Shown here in pieces: positions 36,401-47,075 of a stretch of DNA of 64,000 nt. Each line of letters starts with the position of its first letter. Position 1 is the stretch's first letter. Under the pieces are notes generated by a model. It did not search any database. It had not been told where the DNA came from and was given only the letters and a program-made list of their open reading frames with translations. A program made the position numbers and the translations under genes. Location: positions 11,117,501 to 11,181,500 of the forward strand of contig NGZR01000001.1 of NCBI GenBank assembly GCA_002197995.1, given 5' to 3'. The DNA comes from Gaeumannomyces sp. JS-464 (taxonomy: Eukaryota > Ascomycota > Sordariomycetes > Magnaporthales > Magnaporthaceae).

Positions 36401-37345
36401 TGCGGGCTGCCTAGACACTTGGTCAGCATCGCTAGGTTTGCTGGTGGAAAAGTCTAAAAAAGAGCAGTCGCTGCCCGTCGCCGCGTGTTTAGCATTTAGC
36501 AGCTGGCGTGGGTTTTTCATGTGTCAGTCCGCGGCCATCCCTGCCGGCTGCATGACTCTCTGCCTCCCCCTGGTCCCGAAAAAACGGGACCGCCCCCATC
36601 TCCTCCCGCCGGGCAATTCCACCTGCCTGGCTCCCCCCGGTCCACGGCCCTGGGTCCCCTCTCTGCGCGAGATTTGTCCCGGCCAGCCAGCGCCCATTGC
36701 TGCCCACCCTCCCTTGCCTCGACCACCAGCTCCTCGCCCTTTATCTTTCGTTTCCTCGCCTCCCGCGCGCCGCACCCACCACGCTTCTCCACCTCCCCCC
36801 ATTCGCTCACTATCTGCTGGGAATCGACAGCACGAGAGACAGCCTCTGCCTGTCGAGCAATTGCCCGCCGACGTCCTCTTTGCACCGTCTCTGTCGTTTC
36901 GCCCTCGTGCTCTGCGTCGCCGTGCCGAACAGCGTTTCGCGACGGCCACCCGCCGCGCCGTGCTTTTCCTACACAACTCGTCACATCGTGGTCCGGTCTT
37001 TTTTTTTTTGCTTTTGCCGGTTGGTGCACCCGAAGGAAGCAATTCCGCCCTCTCATCGTCTCTGGTTTCTGGCCTCTGGCTTCTGGGATAGACCCCATCA
37101 ATCCCTTTCGGGACGGAGACCGCATTCCGATCCCCTTCGTCTGAACATCGCGGCGCAAAAGAGGGGAAGCAGGCCCTTTGCTGACGATTGCTGGTCATCG
37201 CAGGCGAACAAACGGGAGCCCTCATTGGCGCCGTTGCTTTGCTCCTGGCCCGCCCGCCGACTGTCGAGGCCTCAAAGGAGGCGTGGAATAAAAGGGATAG
37301 AGACGAAGGCGTGGGCAGCACAGGCCCGTTGACGATTCCGCCAAG

Positions 37346-39057
37346 ATGGAACCCATGGCGCCAGACACGATGTCGCAGAGCTCAGCTGTTATGGTCGAGC
37401 GAATGACCAAGGGCGGCCGTCGCCTATTCTACCAGCTTGACGTGATCCAGCAGCCCGAGCGGGCGCGGGCATGTGGATCGGGTCCTAAATGTAGGTCACG
37501 GGGACTCGGCGGGTGGAGGAGCAGCAAGAACTGGACTGACATTGCTCGCCCGGCGCACAGCTACCTCGGATCGCCGCCCTGTCGACCCGCCTCCCGTCGT
37601 CGAGCTTCGCATTTTCGAAGGTCCTAGGCGCGACCAGGCCCGTGACATTACCTTTACCTACAACGCCAACTTCTTCCTCTTTGCCACGCTCGAGAATGCC
37701 CGCGTCATCGCCCATGCCCGCGGCCAGCCGCCCCAGGCAAGCACAACGCCCGTCCTGACTGGCATGCCCGTCTCGGGAATGGCCTATCTCGACCGGCCCC
37801 AGGAGGCCGGCTACTTCCTGTTTCCCGACCTGTCGGTCCGCCACGAGGGCCGCTACAAGCTTGCTTTCAACCTGTACGAGGAGACCAAGGAGGATGCCGA
37901 CAAGGACCCCGACAACGGCGAGCCCCAGTCTGCCTCGTTCGACTGGCGCATGGAGCTCAAGTCGGCCGACTTCACCGTCTACAGCGCCAAGAAGTTCCCG
38001 GGCCTGGCTACGAGCACGTCTCTTAGCCGCACCATGGCCGAGCAGGGCACGCGGGTCAGGATACGGCGCGACGTTCGTATGAGGAGACGCGACGGCAAGC
38101 CCGGTGACGCTAGCGAAGGCGACGGCTCGAGGCGGCATCGGTCGCAGACCCCGACGTGGCTCCCAAGGACTACCGCGGCAGTCCACGAGTGGCAGCACTG
38201 ACCGTGGCCGCTAAACGGAGGCAACCCTCGCGCAGGCGTCTGACGCCGACTTCAGGCCGCCACCACCTGGGTTCCAGTCCCAGGTGCCACCGCCGCCGAA
38301 CCACATGGGCTACAACGGCGCGCCTCAATACGGAGCTCCTCCCCGTCCGCACTACCCTCCACCGCCGAGCAGCAGCGGCCATGCCTCGCCGGTGCCTCCT
38401 CAGTCGCCATCGTACTCGCAACAATCACACTCGGCCTACGGACAGCCTCAGCCGCCAACCCCGACACCATACATGGACCGCAGGGCCTCTCTTCACCCCG
38501 CGGACCCGCAGCAGCGACTCTACAACCCGTCGCCGCAACGTGATGGTTTCTCCAGCGATAGCCGGCGCATGTCGACAGTCAGCAACTACGGTGACCGATC
38601 CTCGACGCCGCTGTCAACCAACGAACACGCCAAGGCGGTTGACGACTACAAAAACGCGGCCTCCGCGTCCTTGAAACTGCCAGGAATCAGCGCACTGGTG
38701 ACTCGGGATCCGGCGCAGGCACCACCACCACCACCAACAGCGGCGGCGGTGGCGCATTCGGTGCCACCACCGCCTCCGCCGCCATTGGACCCATACAAGC
38801 AACCGCCGGTGTTGGTTCCTTCCCCGCCCGAGGAGCACGGTTGTCTGGATCCCAATAGCCCTAAGTATCTATGGGGTGAGAAGCCTGTGAACGCGAACGG
38901 CAAGCGGCAACATCCACGACGACGTGTCGACGAACTGGCTCTACAGGGCCAATACGTCGGCCAAGAATGGCCAACGGCCCGAGACCCGCCCACTTCCCCC
39001 GTATTATACAAACGTCGACGGTTTTCTGAGGCCCTTGGTGGACGATCGCAGCAGTAA
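37346..39057 (+). CDS. veA: Velvet regulator VeA, two frame breaks
   Basis: Velvet-family regulator coupling light, development and secondary metabolism; works with VelB and LaeA in the nucleus. Exons 37346-37490 and 37561-39057 with one 70-base intron near the start, as is usual for veA. Velvet domain, residues ~20-235: [20 protein letters not shown], then [85 protein letters not shown] and [16 protein letters not shown]. The long Pro/Ser/Tyr-rich tail ends [11 protein letters not shown]. The tail changes frame twice: within the four C at 38149-38152 (RSQTP then [11 protein letters not shown]) and between 38217 and 38240 (KRRQP then [13 protein letters not shown]). Two missing bases repair it to about 547 residues, normal for the family. 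As written the protein would stop at 38201, after the velvet domain. Confidence 0.9.
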
Positions 39058-41025
39058 TCCGGACAAGCCATGGCTGCAGTACAGGGCAAGATGAGGTGGT
39101 TGAAGCAGCCTGCTCACTCGGAACCGAGCCGGGGCAGGAAAAAGAGATGAAAGAATCTACGTTGAAAGAGAAGAAAGACCTGTCTGTCCTTTGGGATGTC
39201 TTGGTCTCCGCTGGAATATGCCTCGGGTCAATGCTCGTCGGGCTTTGAACAGATGGGCCTCCCATGTTTTGTTTTTATTTTGCAGCGTGTTTTGCATGGG
39301 TCAGTGTTTATCGACAACTTCATCTATTGAACAAATCAAACCACTTCATTTATCTACCTACCTATTGTTTATCCTTATTTGTGGCATCTATCATGTTCGT
39401 CCCCCCCCTAACCTTGATTTTTATTTCCCATCTGCATTTCTTCGGCTGTCGGCTCCGAGGCTCCCGGCTGCTCCTCCAAATCTCGTCGACGACGGTGGGG
39501 AAACCATTGATTACGGCAGAGATCTAGCATTACACATGTTTCCCAGGGTTTTCTTTCCTTTCTTTTGATTTATTATTCTTCCATGCTGCGTCTTTACTAC
39601 CTACCTACACGGGGTTCGCTTCCGGCGATTGGTCTTGCCACCACGGGGTGATGCACAAGACGGGGGAGCGGTAGGAAAATTGGAGGGCCCGTCCTTTTTG
39701 CCTGCTCATTTTTTTTTTTTTTTTTATTTTTCTTGACGAGAAGATCCGGGGTAGGAAACCAACTTGGGTTCGGAGTTTTGCCTTGGGGCGGCCTGGGAAA
39801 CCAGGAGCATTTCTTGCTGTCATCTTGTTTTTGTCTGTCCTGCCAGCTCCAGCTCGGCCTTCTAGGTCTCAACACGGACACGCATCTGACATCTGACCTT
39901 TCTTGGTCTCTGATCTTTTTTCTTCTTTTCTCGTGGTCCCTGGTCTTTTGGTGGTAGTACGAGGGAGAAAAAAAATCGAAAATGTCTTGTTAGCCTTGGG
40001 GAGAGCCCTGCAATTTGCATTGGTCTTGCCGACCTTGCCTCGCCCACCACGCTTCCGGCTCACCTCACTCATCAGCACCGGTATCATACATATTCCCCAT
40101 AACCCCCTCCTCGCAGTAACTACGCGGTTCGCGGCAGAAAAAGTTTTGCAACGTGCGTGGTCTCTTTGCGCGACGAAACACGGACAAACGAACCAAACCC
40201 CCGATGGCATGCATGCACGCATGCGTGGCATTCGAGCCTCGTGCCACCTCCGCGCCAGCCTTGCTCTCTTCGCAGGCGCAGTGCCGCCTCCATGATTGGA
40301 GGGCGGGGGCGACTCACCGACGTGTCGGTCTCTCGGTGGCATCGTCCCAAGTAACATACCTAGGTACCTACCTTGGTGCCTACCTTGGTGCCTAGGTAAC
40401 CCAGGTAGAGGTACCTATCACCCACTTGTCTGGATGTGATATGTCCACACATTTGACGACTCCGCCTCCCCAACTTGATCATTGCCGGGAAAATCTCGCC
40501 GCGGCGCTGGTTGTTGTTATTCTCCGCCTGTGGGCATCCTCGTCGTCCAACGCCGGGAAATGGCCTCGGGAGCAAAACGCCTCGTTGTTTTCGTCGCATC
40601 CTCAACGGTTTCTCCAAACGAGCCGTTGTGGCCCCCCCACAGCACGTCGGGTTGCCCTGTAGGTCGACTACACGGAGCCTTAGCTGCGTCAGGGTGTGTT
40701 GCCAGGCCAGGCCTTCTGCAGTTTCATCCGATGACCGGCCTGTCGGTCGCCCCACTTTTCCAGCACGCGGGCAGTTGTGTGGTGTATCTGTCCCGACACA
40801 CCCCGTTATCTTCCTGATAGTCGAGTGGTACCGCCGGAGGATTGTTGGGTTGGTAACATGGGTGCCCAGGTGGGACGAGGCAGACAGAACGCCCGGCCCC
40901 GCGTGTAACCCTATGGGTGACTTTCTGGTAGTAAAAGCACCCCTCGCCCTGCCATAGCCTCCCTGCCCAGAGACCCAGACTGGTAGAGAGCCCAACGGGC
41001 CGCATGTCTTGTCATCCGAGACGCC
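39058..41025. other. Intergenic between veA and the CorA-like gene
   Basis: About 2 kb with no recognised gene. It contains T17 at 39709-39725 and, at 40357-40418, a cluster of cctaggtacctacc-type words with a 13-base unit (taccttggtgcc-) repeated in tandem. Open frames on both strands overlap without domain features. Confidence 0.5.
40357..40418. repeat. Short tandem/palindromic CCTAGGTACC cluster
   Basis: The segment reads as linked copies of taccta, ggtacc and taccttggtgcc, with the palindromes cctagg and ggtacc. Related words recur elsewhere in the window (44976-44994, 46581-46610, 59457-59479, 39593-39604, 35873-35888). Confidence 0.7.
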
Positions 41026-42658
41026 ATGGCAGCGACACGGCGGGATACGGCGATCGCGAAGATCAACCGCTGGAGCTCTGTCTGGCCAGAGTCATCGTTC
41101 TATCTCAAGCAGTTGCGGGTATACATCGAAAGAGCCAAACACCCCAGCCACGATGATGCCATCGTCCACAACGGCGGCGCAGTCGTCCCGGGTAAGTCCC
41201 CATCGACGGTTTTCGTGTCCGAGGGCCACGTTTCTCCCGCCACTGCCATAGACCTTCTCGTCCTCCACGGAGTGCGGCCCGAGTTCCTGCTCGGCCACCT
41301 CGAGATCGAGAGGGTGCGGAACCCATCGCGGACCTCGTTCGAGCTGCCGGCGCTGGTCTCCCAGCGCAAGTCCATCTGGCACATCCGGCTCGTCAGCATC
41401 TGGAGGCAGGACCTGCCTGGGCACGGCGGCGGCGATGGCGACAACGGCAACTTGATCGGCGCGGAGCAGCGTCCGACAGTGGACACCAACACCTGCGCCT
41501 ACGAGTCTCGGCTGTTCGAGTCAGGCGAGTCCGGGGCGACGCGCTTCAGAAAGGTGCACCTCTGCAGCCAGAAGAACTTCATCGTCGAGCAGCTGGCATC
41601 GTTTTGCGTGACGGACGGGGCGGCTGCTGACGGGGACCATCCCTTGCGAAAATGTGAGCCGGTGGAACCTCCCTCGGGCCCTCCTGCTCCACTGAACTTA
41701 TGGTGAATGGTGAACTGATACATAAAACCGAGCGCTTGTAGGTATCTTCCTTCTGGACAGTGGGAAGCCTCTCCCGCCGAACACGACGTACCCCTGGAAT
41801 GTGGACGGTGGCACTCGAAGTCCCACCTTGATGCCCGCCGCTCGGTACAACGAAGAGATGCCGACGACAGTCCCGCCCGCCGCGGGCGACGGTACCAAGC
41901 CAGCCTCGCCATTGTCAGAGGCTCCGGGGATCACCATGCACCCGTACCATCCCGACAGAGAGTACCGGTCCGCCTCCCTGGCAGACAAGGACCTCTACGC
42001 GGCCGAGCCGTTCCTCTTGGTCGCGCCGCTGCTCATGGCGGCTGCCAACTCGTGGAATCAGGTCATCAGCTTCGTCGAGGACGACACCGCGAAGATCCAA
42101 GGCCTGCCCTTGAAGCAGGCGCTGTCCCAGATGCAGTTCAATTTGGGGCTCGCCCAGCGCTTCCAGGGGTTCATCGAAACGGACCTCGAGACGCTCCGGC
42201 ACGGCTTCTGGCCCGACGGGCCCGCGACACGGCCGGCAGGGGGAGCGGCGGCGAGAGAGGCGCAGGCCGTGCATCGCTCAGTCTTGCAGGACTACGAGAG
42301 CCTGGCGCGCAGGTGCGTGCGGCTCTCAGGGCTCTGCGAGTCCAGCGCCAGCCCGCTTCGGAGCGAAATCGCCTTCCTCGAGACGCAAGAGTCGACCAAG
42401 CAGGCGACCATGACCAACAAGCTCACGAAGCTCGCCTTATTCTTCGTGCCCATCTCCTTCCTCGCTACCGTGTTCGGGATGAATGTTGACGAGATCAACC
42501 CCGGCAGCACACCTAGAATGTGGCAGTTTGTCCTCACTGCGATCTGTCTGGTAGTCCTGAGCGTGTATTTCGGCCTCGATGACAAGGAGAAGCAGAGGCT
42601 TTTCGACCATTTGCCTCTTCACCGTCGTCGCCACCGTCCTGTCAGGGGCCCCGCATAG
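41026..42658 (+). CDS. CorA-like Mg2+ transporter family protein
   Basis: Exons 41026-41653 and 41742-42658 (88-base intron, gtgagc..ttgtag) give 514 residues. The first ~380 residues form the soluble part, with the helical stretch LPLKQALSQMQFNLGLAQRF and IAFLETQESTKQATMTNKLT leading into the membrane. Two C-terminal helices follow: LALFFVPISFLATVFGMNV, which carries the GMN signature at the end of the first helix, and WQFVLTAICLVVLSVYFGL. This is the architecture of CorA/MIT channels, which form pentamers in a membrane. The large N-terminal domain is unlike bacterial CorA and belongs to the divergent fungal group often annotated only as CorA-like; metal specificity cannot be read from sequence. 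The short basic tail after the second helix (LPLHRRRHRPVRG) should lie on the cytoplasmic side. The frame is intact. Confidence 0.87.
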
Positions 42659-44182
42659 CCGAAGCTGTTTGCTCAGCCCTGGGATGTTCGGTAAAGGAAG
42701 CTTGCGGATTTCCTATTTAGCAAGGTCACGCAGGGAGGTTGCTCAAGCGGTTGGGGAGAGTCTGGGCAAGTCAGGTGATAGCATCCAAAATAGTAGTATC
42801 TTACCCGCGGCTTCTGGACGCCGCCAATGGCGGCGCAAGGAGCGGTGCGAGTGATGCTGAGCGGCACGAAACGGTCGCCGATTATGCCAACCAGTTGCAT
42901 GTACTCCCCTCCAGCCAAAAGCAGTAGAGGTACTTATCACATCATGTCAGCGGCCGAATTGGGCAGCCTACCCACTGACGCCCACGCGCCACAACTCCGT
43001 GACTGAACCGGCGAAATAAAATAAAAAAAAAATTAAAAAAAAAAAACTATGGCTTTCTGCCCTGGGCCGGCATTCATCAAGTGCATTCTCCAACGCGCGA
43101 CTGATGTGGATTTTCCAACGCGGGGGTGGCTCACTGGTGGTCGAGTGCGCAAGGTGCTGAAGTGCACGGTGCGAGTTAACTGATCGTGTTCTCTGTTCGG
43201 GAAGGGTCTTTTGCGGGGCAGGTTCATTTGCGAGCTCCGGGGTGCATTTCGATGCATCCTTCAGCGGCTGCGTACATATGTAGGGTGCCCCCCTGTCAGC
43301 AATTCTCAGCTCCGATTGGCACCTCTGGCACCTCAGCGTTCAATCCCCACCAAGCCTCCGCACCCGTACTCATTCACAATTCCAATAACCCGAAGTTTAG
43401 CCCTAACTCGAACCCTAACTGTTAACCCCCAATCTTAACCACTAACCCTAAATAGTAGCTAATTAAAATATCCTGCTTCCAGCGAATCTAACGATGTAAA
43501 CTTCATGCAAAAAAAATTTGTTGTTGTGGTGCAGTTGCGCATTGAAATGTGCGAGCGAGGCGGATGTTCTTTGCAGTTGGCGAATTGAACGGGTCACAGG
43601 GGGCACTGATTACTTAGACAGGGGCACCCCAACACGCAATCCGTCTTTCAGCCCTGGAGGAGAGGGGCATGCATCCAGCATCGCGGCGGGATGATGTGGG
43701 GTGGCCCACCCATCAAGTCCAACCTTGACACATTGGGAAGGGGCAGTTCAAGGAAGGAATTCGTGCCTGCTGCGGCTTTGTTAGAAAGAAAAAGAAAAAA
43801 AAAGGAAAGAAGGAACAAGAAACGAACGCCCGCCAAATGACTCACCGTTCCGGCACTTTGGAGTAAAGTTTGGTTGCACCTTCTCTCGGCCAAAACCTGC
43901 AGGAGAACAGACCACCAATCCAACCACAACCCAATCCACCACGCCCCGCGACACTGTCACGCCGTCACGCTTTGCAACAAGTTCCTAACCTCAACTCTGG
44001 TATTTATTCCATGATTCCTCGCCCACGGGTTGAATTGGTAGATGCAATCTTCACCACCACTAACCTTCACAACCGCGACAGCCTTTGACCACTGCGACCA
44101 CCTACTTTGTGGCACATTCCCTCGGCAAATCGCGAACCACTTCTGCGTCAAACCGCCCCTCCGTTTCCCAATCAATTTCGAC
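42659..44182. other. Intergenic with telomere-like and A-rich segments
   Basis: No gene recognised. It contains an A-rich stretch at 43016-43047, degenerate telomere-like repeats at 43399-43452 and another A-rich stretch at 43788-43815. Small open frames are unconvincing. Confidence 0.5.
43399..43452. repeat. Degenerate telomere-like CCCTAA repeats
   Basis: Six or so imperfect units related to CCCTAA occur in 54 bases: agccctaact, aaccctaact, gttaaccccc, cttaacc and actaaccctaa. Fungal telomeres are usually TTAGGG/CCCTAA, so this looks like a decayed interstitial telomeric tract. Confidence 0.65.
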
Positions 44183-44398
44183 ATGCCGCAACACAAGTCG
44201 TCTCACGCCCGTCCGTCGACCCAGGTCGGCCGGCCGCTGCAAGCCCAGTCGTCGCACCACAAGGCTCAGCCCTGGACCAAGTTCTTCACGCCCTCCGAGA
44301 ACCACGGCCCGCCGGTTGCCATGAGGCGCATCGAGCAGGGTGACGATGACCAGAACGGCAAGGGTCCCGTCGACGTGGTTGCCACCGAGTTCGACTAA
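44183..44398 (+). CDS. Hypothetical 71-residue protein
   Basis: Small open frame from ATG at 44183 to TAA at 44396-44398. The leader upstream is rich in CACC/CT words and has a TATA-like tatttatt at about 44000-44007, compatible with a real short fungal gene. The product (MPQHKSSHARPSTQVGRPLQ...; ending VDVVATEFD) is hydrophilic, His/Ser/Gln-rich at the front and acidic at the end, with no signal peptide or membrane segment. I recognise no family. It ends just before the 12-base minisatellite. A chance frame is quite possible. Confidence 0.35.
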   Translation: MPQHKSSHARPSTQVGRPLQAQSSHHKAQPWTKFFTPSENHGPPVAMRRIEQGDDDQNGKGPVDVVATEFD

Positions 44399-44418
44399 AG
44401 ATAGGCAGGCTTCTTTTT

Positions 44419-44590
44419 CTCCTGTTCCTTTTCCTGTTCCTTTCCTTGTTCCTTTCCTTGTTCCTTTTCCTGTTCCTTTTCCTGTTCCTTTTCCTGTTCC
44501 TTTTCCTGTTCCTTTTCCTGTTCCTTTTCCTGTTCCTTTTCCTGTTCCTTTTCCTGTTCCTTTTCCTGTTCCTTTTCCTGTTCCTCTTTT
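44419..44590. repeat. 12-base minisatellite (ttttcctgttcc), about 14 copies
   Basis: Tandem units of ttttcctgttcc, nearly perfect except two early copies reading tttccttgttcc. Because the unit is 12 bases, all frames stay open: the minus strand reads repeated Glu-Lys-Glu-Gln and a plus frame repeats Phe-Leu. A minus-strand ATG at 44634 opens a 79-codon frame made almost wholly of this repeat. I read it as a repeat rather than a gene. Confidence 0.9.
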
Positions 44591-45115
44591 TGTTCTTCTG
44601 CCTGCTCCTCTGCCTCTGCCTCTGTCTCTGCCATTCCCCTTTGCCCTTTTTTATTTACCCTTGCTTGTTCGAATCATTATCTAACTAGGAAAACTTTCTC
44701 TAAGCACACTGCTGGCCGCCCGTCACCCTACAACATGGGAGGATCGTCACCCTCCAAGGGTGGAGGGATAAAACTGCACGTTGACTACGGCGGGATCATG
44801 GAGGAGCTCTAGGCGAACCAATCTTGGCCCTGAGGGACCTATTGACATGGATGCATTACTGGAATTTTGAGCACTCGCATTAGACCAAAAGTTCGTTTTT
44901 GTCTGCATGGTACCATTGGAGGTGGAGGGACACCACTGGAGGTCGAGGGATACTTTTCGCGTTGTTTTACCGCAGCTACCTAGGTACCTAGACCTAAAAT
45001 CCATCGCAGGCTTCACATAAAACCGCCCTCTCGCATCGCACTGCAGGCCCTTGTGGCACCTCCCACCCAAGTCATGAGGCCGGTCACGGCTGCCACGCAA
45101 GCACCACCCATCCGA

Positions 45116-46294
45116 TCAGTAGAAGGCCGCCAGCCTTACCTCAATGCTCTCCCGCGGTGTGTCCGACGACTCTGCCACCGGATTTCTGAAGGCACAGTGG
45201 AAGCCGCCTGATTCACAGCATCCGGGCGTTTCGTGCTCAGTATGATTAGCAATCTGCCGGGCGACGTTGCAAAAAATAGGCTGCTATCAATGGCAATGAC
45301 TTACGTGGCGCCGAGGCGTCGTGCACACTGACGTTGCGGAAGACGGCGACCTCTTGATGCGTCTGCTGCGCCAGGTACATCCACCTGTGGCTCGGGTTGT
45401 TCTGCAGGAAGCAGCTCTCGCCGAGCCCGCGGGGGTACACGACGTCGTTGGGCATCAAGTCTCTAGCCTCGTCTACGCTTCGCCAGTCGCAGAAGGCCAG
45501 AGGCCAGTCACGCGTCGGCTTGAGGTTCAACGGCCGCCAGATGCTACCATGCGGAGTAAGGGGCGGTGTTGTTAGCAAACGGCTGCGGCAGGAAGGGGAG
45601 CGAATATTGACGTGTCCGGGCGAGCAGCGGTGTAACCAAGGACCAACTTTAAAATGTCACATCTCGTCGCCTCGAGCTTCTCCAGCGCATCCGCGCTAAG
45701 GCACGTCTTGAGCTTGAGCACAGCCCCATGCTCCGTGTAATCGACATGTGCCATCCTGTACGGCTGGGGGGTGCTGACGGGGGCTCCCTTTTCCGTGGGG
45801 AACCGGTGGTCCCTTGCACGGATCTTTTCAAGGTGGCCCCAGGGATGCGTGTTAGCCTAGCCTGCACCCCAGCGCTCTGTGACGTTTGCCAAGTGAAGGG
45901 ATGGTCCGGGAAACCGCGGTCAGGTGGGTTGGGTGATTACAGCGTGGTCAAAGAAGGTCAGCTTGGTGTAGTGAGGGAATGTGCTCCTCAGCATCTTGGC
46001 AAGCTCTGGGTAGTACCGAGCTTCAACCGTCTTTGGCGAGTTGAAGTCGTCCCTCGCGAGCGAGGTGGGCCACTCGACGAACTGGAAGCCTTGGACGCCG
46101 AGCTCAGGGCGAGGTCCGTCCCTCAGGTTCTGGACCTTGGCCGGCATCTCCTCCCACTCATGGTTGGTGGCTTCGGCGCCGGGGATATCGTCGACTGCGA
46201 AAGATGTGGTGTACGGCTTTTCCGTGTCGTACTTGTCAGACCGCTTGAGGTAGACTATCTCGGTCTCCATCTCCTCTGTTGCGATGGGAGGCAT
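45116..46294 (-). CDS. CmcJ/AsaB-like oxidoreductase (GA4-desaturase-like family), one frame break
   Basis: Exons 46294-45941, 45823-45648, 45543-45305 and 45208-45116 give about 286 residues. Start MPPIATEEMETEIVYLKRSD, then GFQFVEWPTSL and YYPELAKML, FFDHA, RARDHRFP, PYRMAHVDYTEHGA with a His-x-Asp that could bind iron, NIWRPLNLKPTRDWPLAFCD, HRWMYLAQQTHQEVAVFRN and the family ending DTPRESIEVR. These follow the fungal CmcJ/NvfI-like family, whose members oxidise or methoxylate small molecules, often inside secondary-metabolite clusters. The substrate cannot be inferred. HxD and the RESIEVR end are family features known from related proteins. Three introns (117, 104 and 96 bases) all have correct phases. 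In the last exon one extra base in the GGG at 45180-45182 separates CAFRNP from VAESSDTPRES. Confidence 0.75.
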
Positions 46295-46889
46295 TGCGAC
46301 TGTAGCGCCCGCGGCGTTGTGTAGCCGAACGCTGTACGTTTGCCAGTAGCAAAAGCGGCAAGCACCCGAGAGATTGTGGTGAAGCCCTGCCCAGGCGAAG
46401 TCGAATCGGCGTTACAGGCACTTGACAAAAACAAACAACCGGGCCCATCAACTGTATCATTGAACCTCACTTTAGCTCCACCTAACGCGACTTCCGCGAC
46501 TTCCTTCTTCATTTTTTGGGGTCTCGGGTGGGCAGAACAGCCTATTCGCCAGACGAAGCGTCGTCCGATCTTTCCTGACGGGCTACCTAGAACCACCTAC
46601 CTCGGTACTCCCATCGAATACTATCAAGAGAGTAGGGATTCCAAGGAGAACACCAAGGTAGGCTCCCTTGAAGCAGCCCGGCGGGATTCCTGAATACCAG
46701 TGGTTAGGGAACTTCTGCTGATCCCTATGCGGTGTCCAGCTCCACGGCAGAACTCAGCAGCCCTGAAAGTTCTTCACCGAATGCTCGCGAACACAAACCT
46801 GCAAGCACGGCTAAGCGTTTAGGTCGATGGGAGTCACGCATCCGAGGCCACGCGCAGACCTGTTATCGCGTCTGTTACCCAAGCCCAGA

Positions 46890-46926
<37 letters not shown>

Positions 46927-47075
46927 CCAACTGTAGCTAGACCGCAATCCATGCCTGATCCACCACTTTGATAGGTCAAAGGAGCACATGGCCGTCGTCC
47001 AGACAGACTACGAGGTGGGGCACCCCGCGTGGGGCTTCCAGAGGGTATCTACATGCCCTGGAGCGATCTCACAAT
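46295..47075. other. Intergenic with a 33-base poly-C tract
   Basis: Spacer between two minus-strand genes. No gene recognised. It carries the C tract at 46892-46924 and cctaggtac-type words at 46581-46610. Confidence 0.55.
46892..46924. repeat. Poly-C tract (33 bases)
   Basis: An uninterrupted run of 33 C on the plus strand (33 G on the minus). Long G/C homopolymers are much rarer than A/T ones and can fold into quadruplex or i-motif structures. It lies between the oxidoreductase promoter and the amidase stop. Confidence 0.95.

Larger units (their letters stand above)
29131..37345. other. 8.2 kb stretch without a recognisable gene, upstream of veA
   Basis: The largest gap in the window. 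I checked the longer frames on both strands (30393-30965, 30642-31190, 32556-33254, 34952-35392, 36354-37091, 36524-37321); none shows a domain, signal sequence or family splice pattern, and the sense and antisense frames are of similar length. It contains a CT run at 31145-31167, a GA run at 31306-31334, 26 A at 33416-33441 and several A/T homopolymers. It may be an extended veA regulatory region or leader, or hold non-coding transcripts. The last ~700 bases are strongly CT-rich, as in long fungal leaders. Confidence 0.45.

Noticed and set aside
36354..37321. Overlapping 245- and 265-codon frames just upstream of veA
   Set aside because: Neither has family features; both lie in CT-rich leader-like DNA that stays open by composition.
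38149..38240. A hidden second intron in veA to explain the frame change
   Set aside because: No GT donor and AG acceptor in this interval give the right phase with a realistic length; two one-base breaks fit better.
44419..44590. CRISPR-like array
   Set aside because: Contiguous 12-base tandem units with no spacers.
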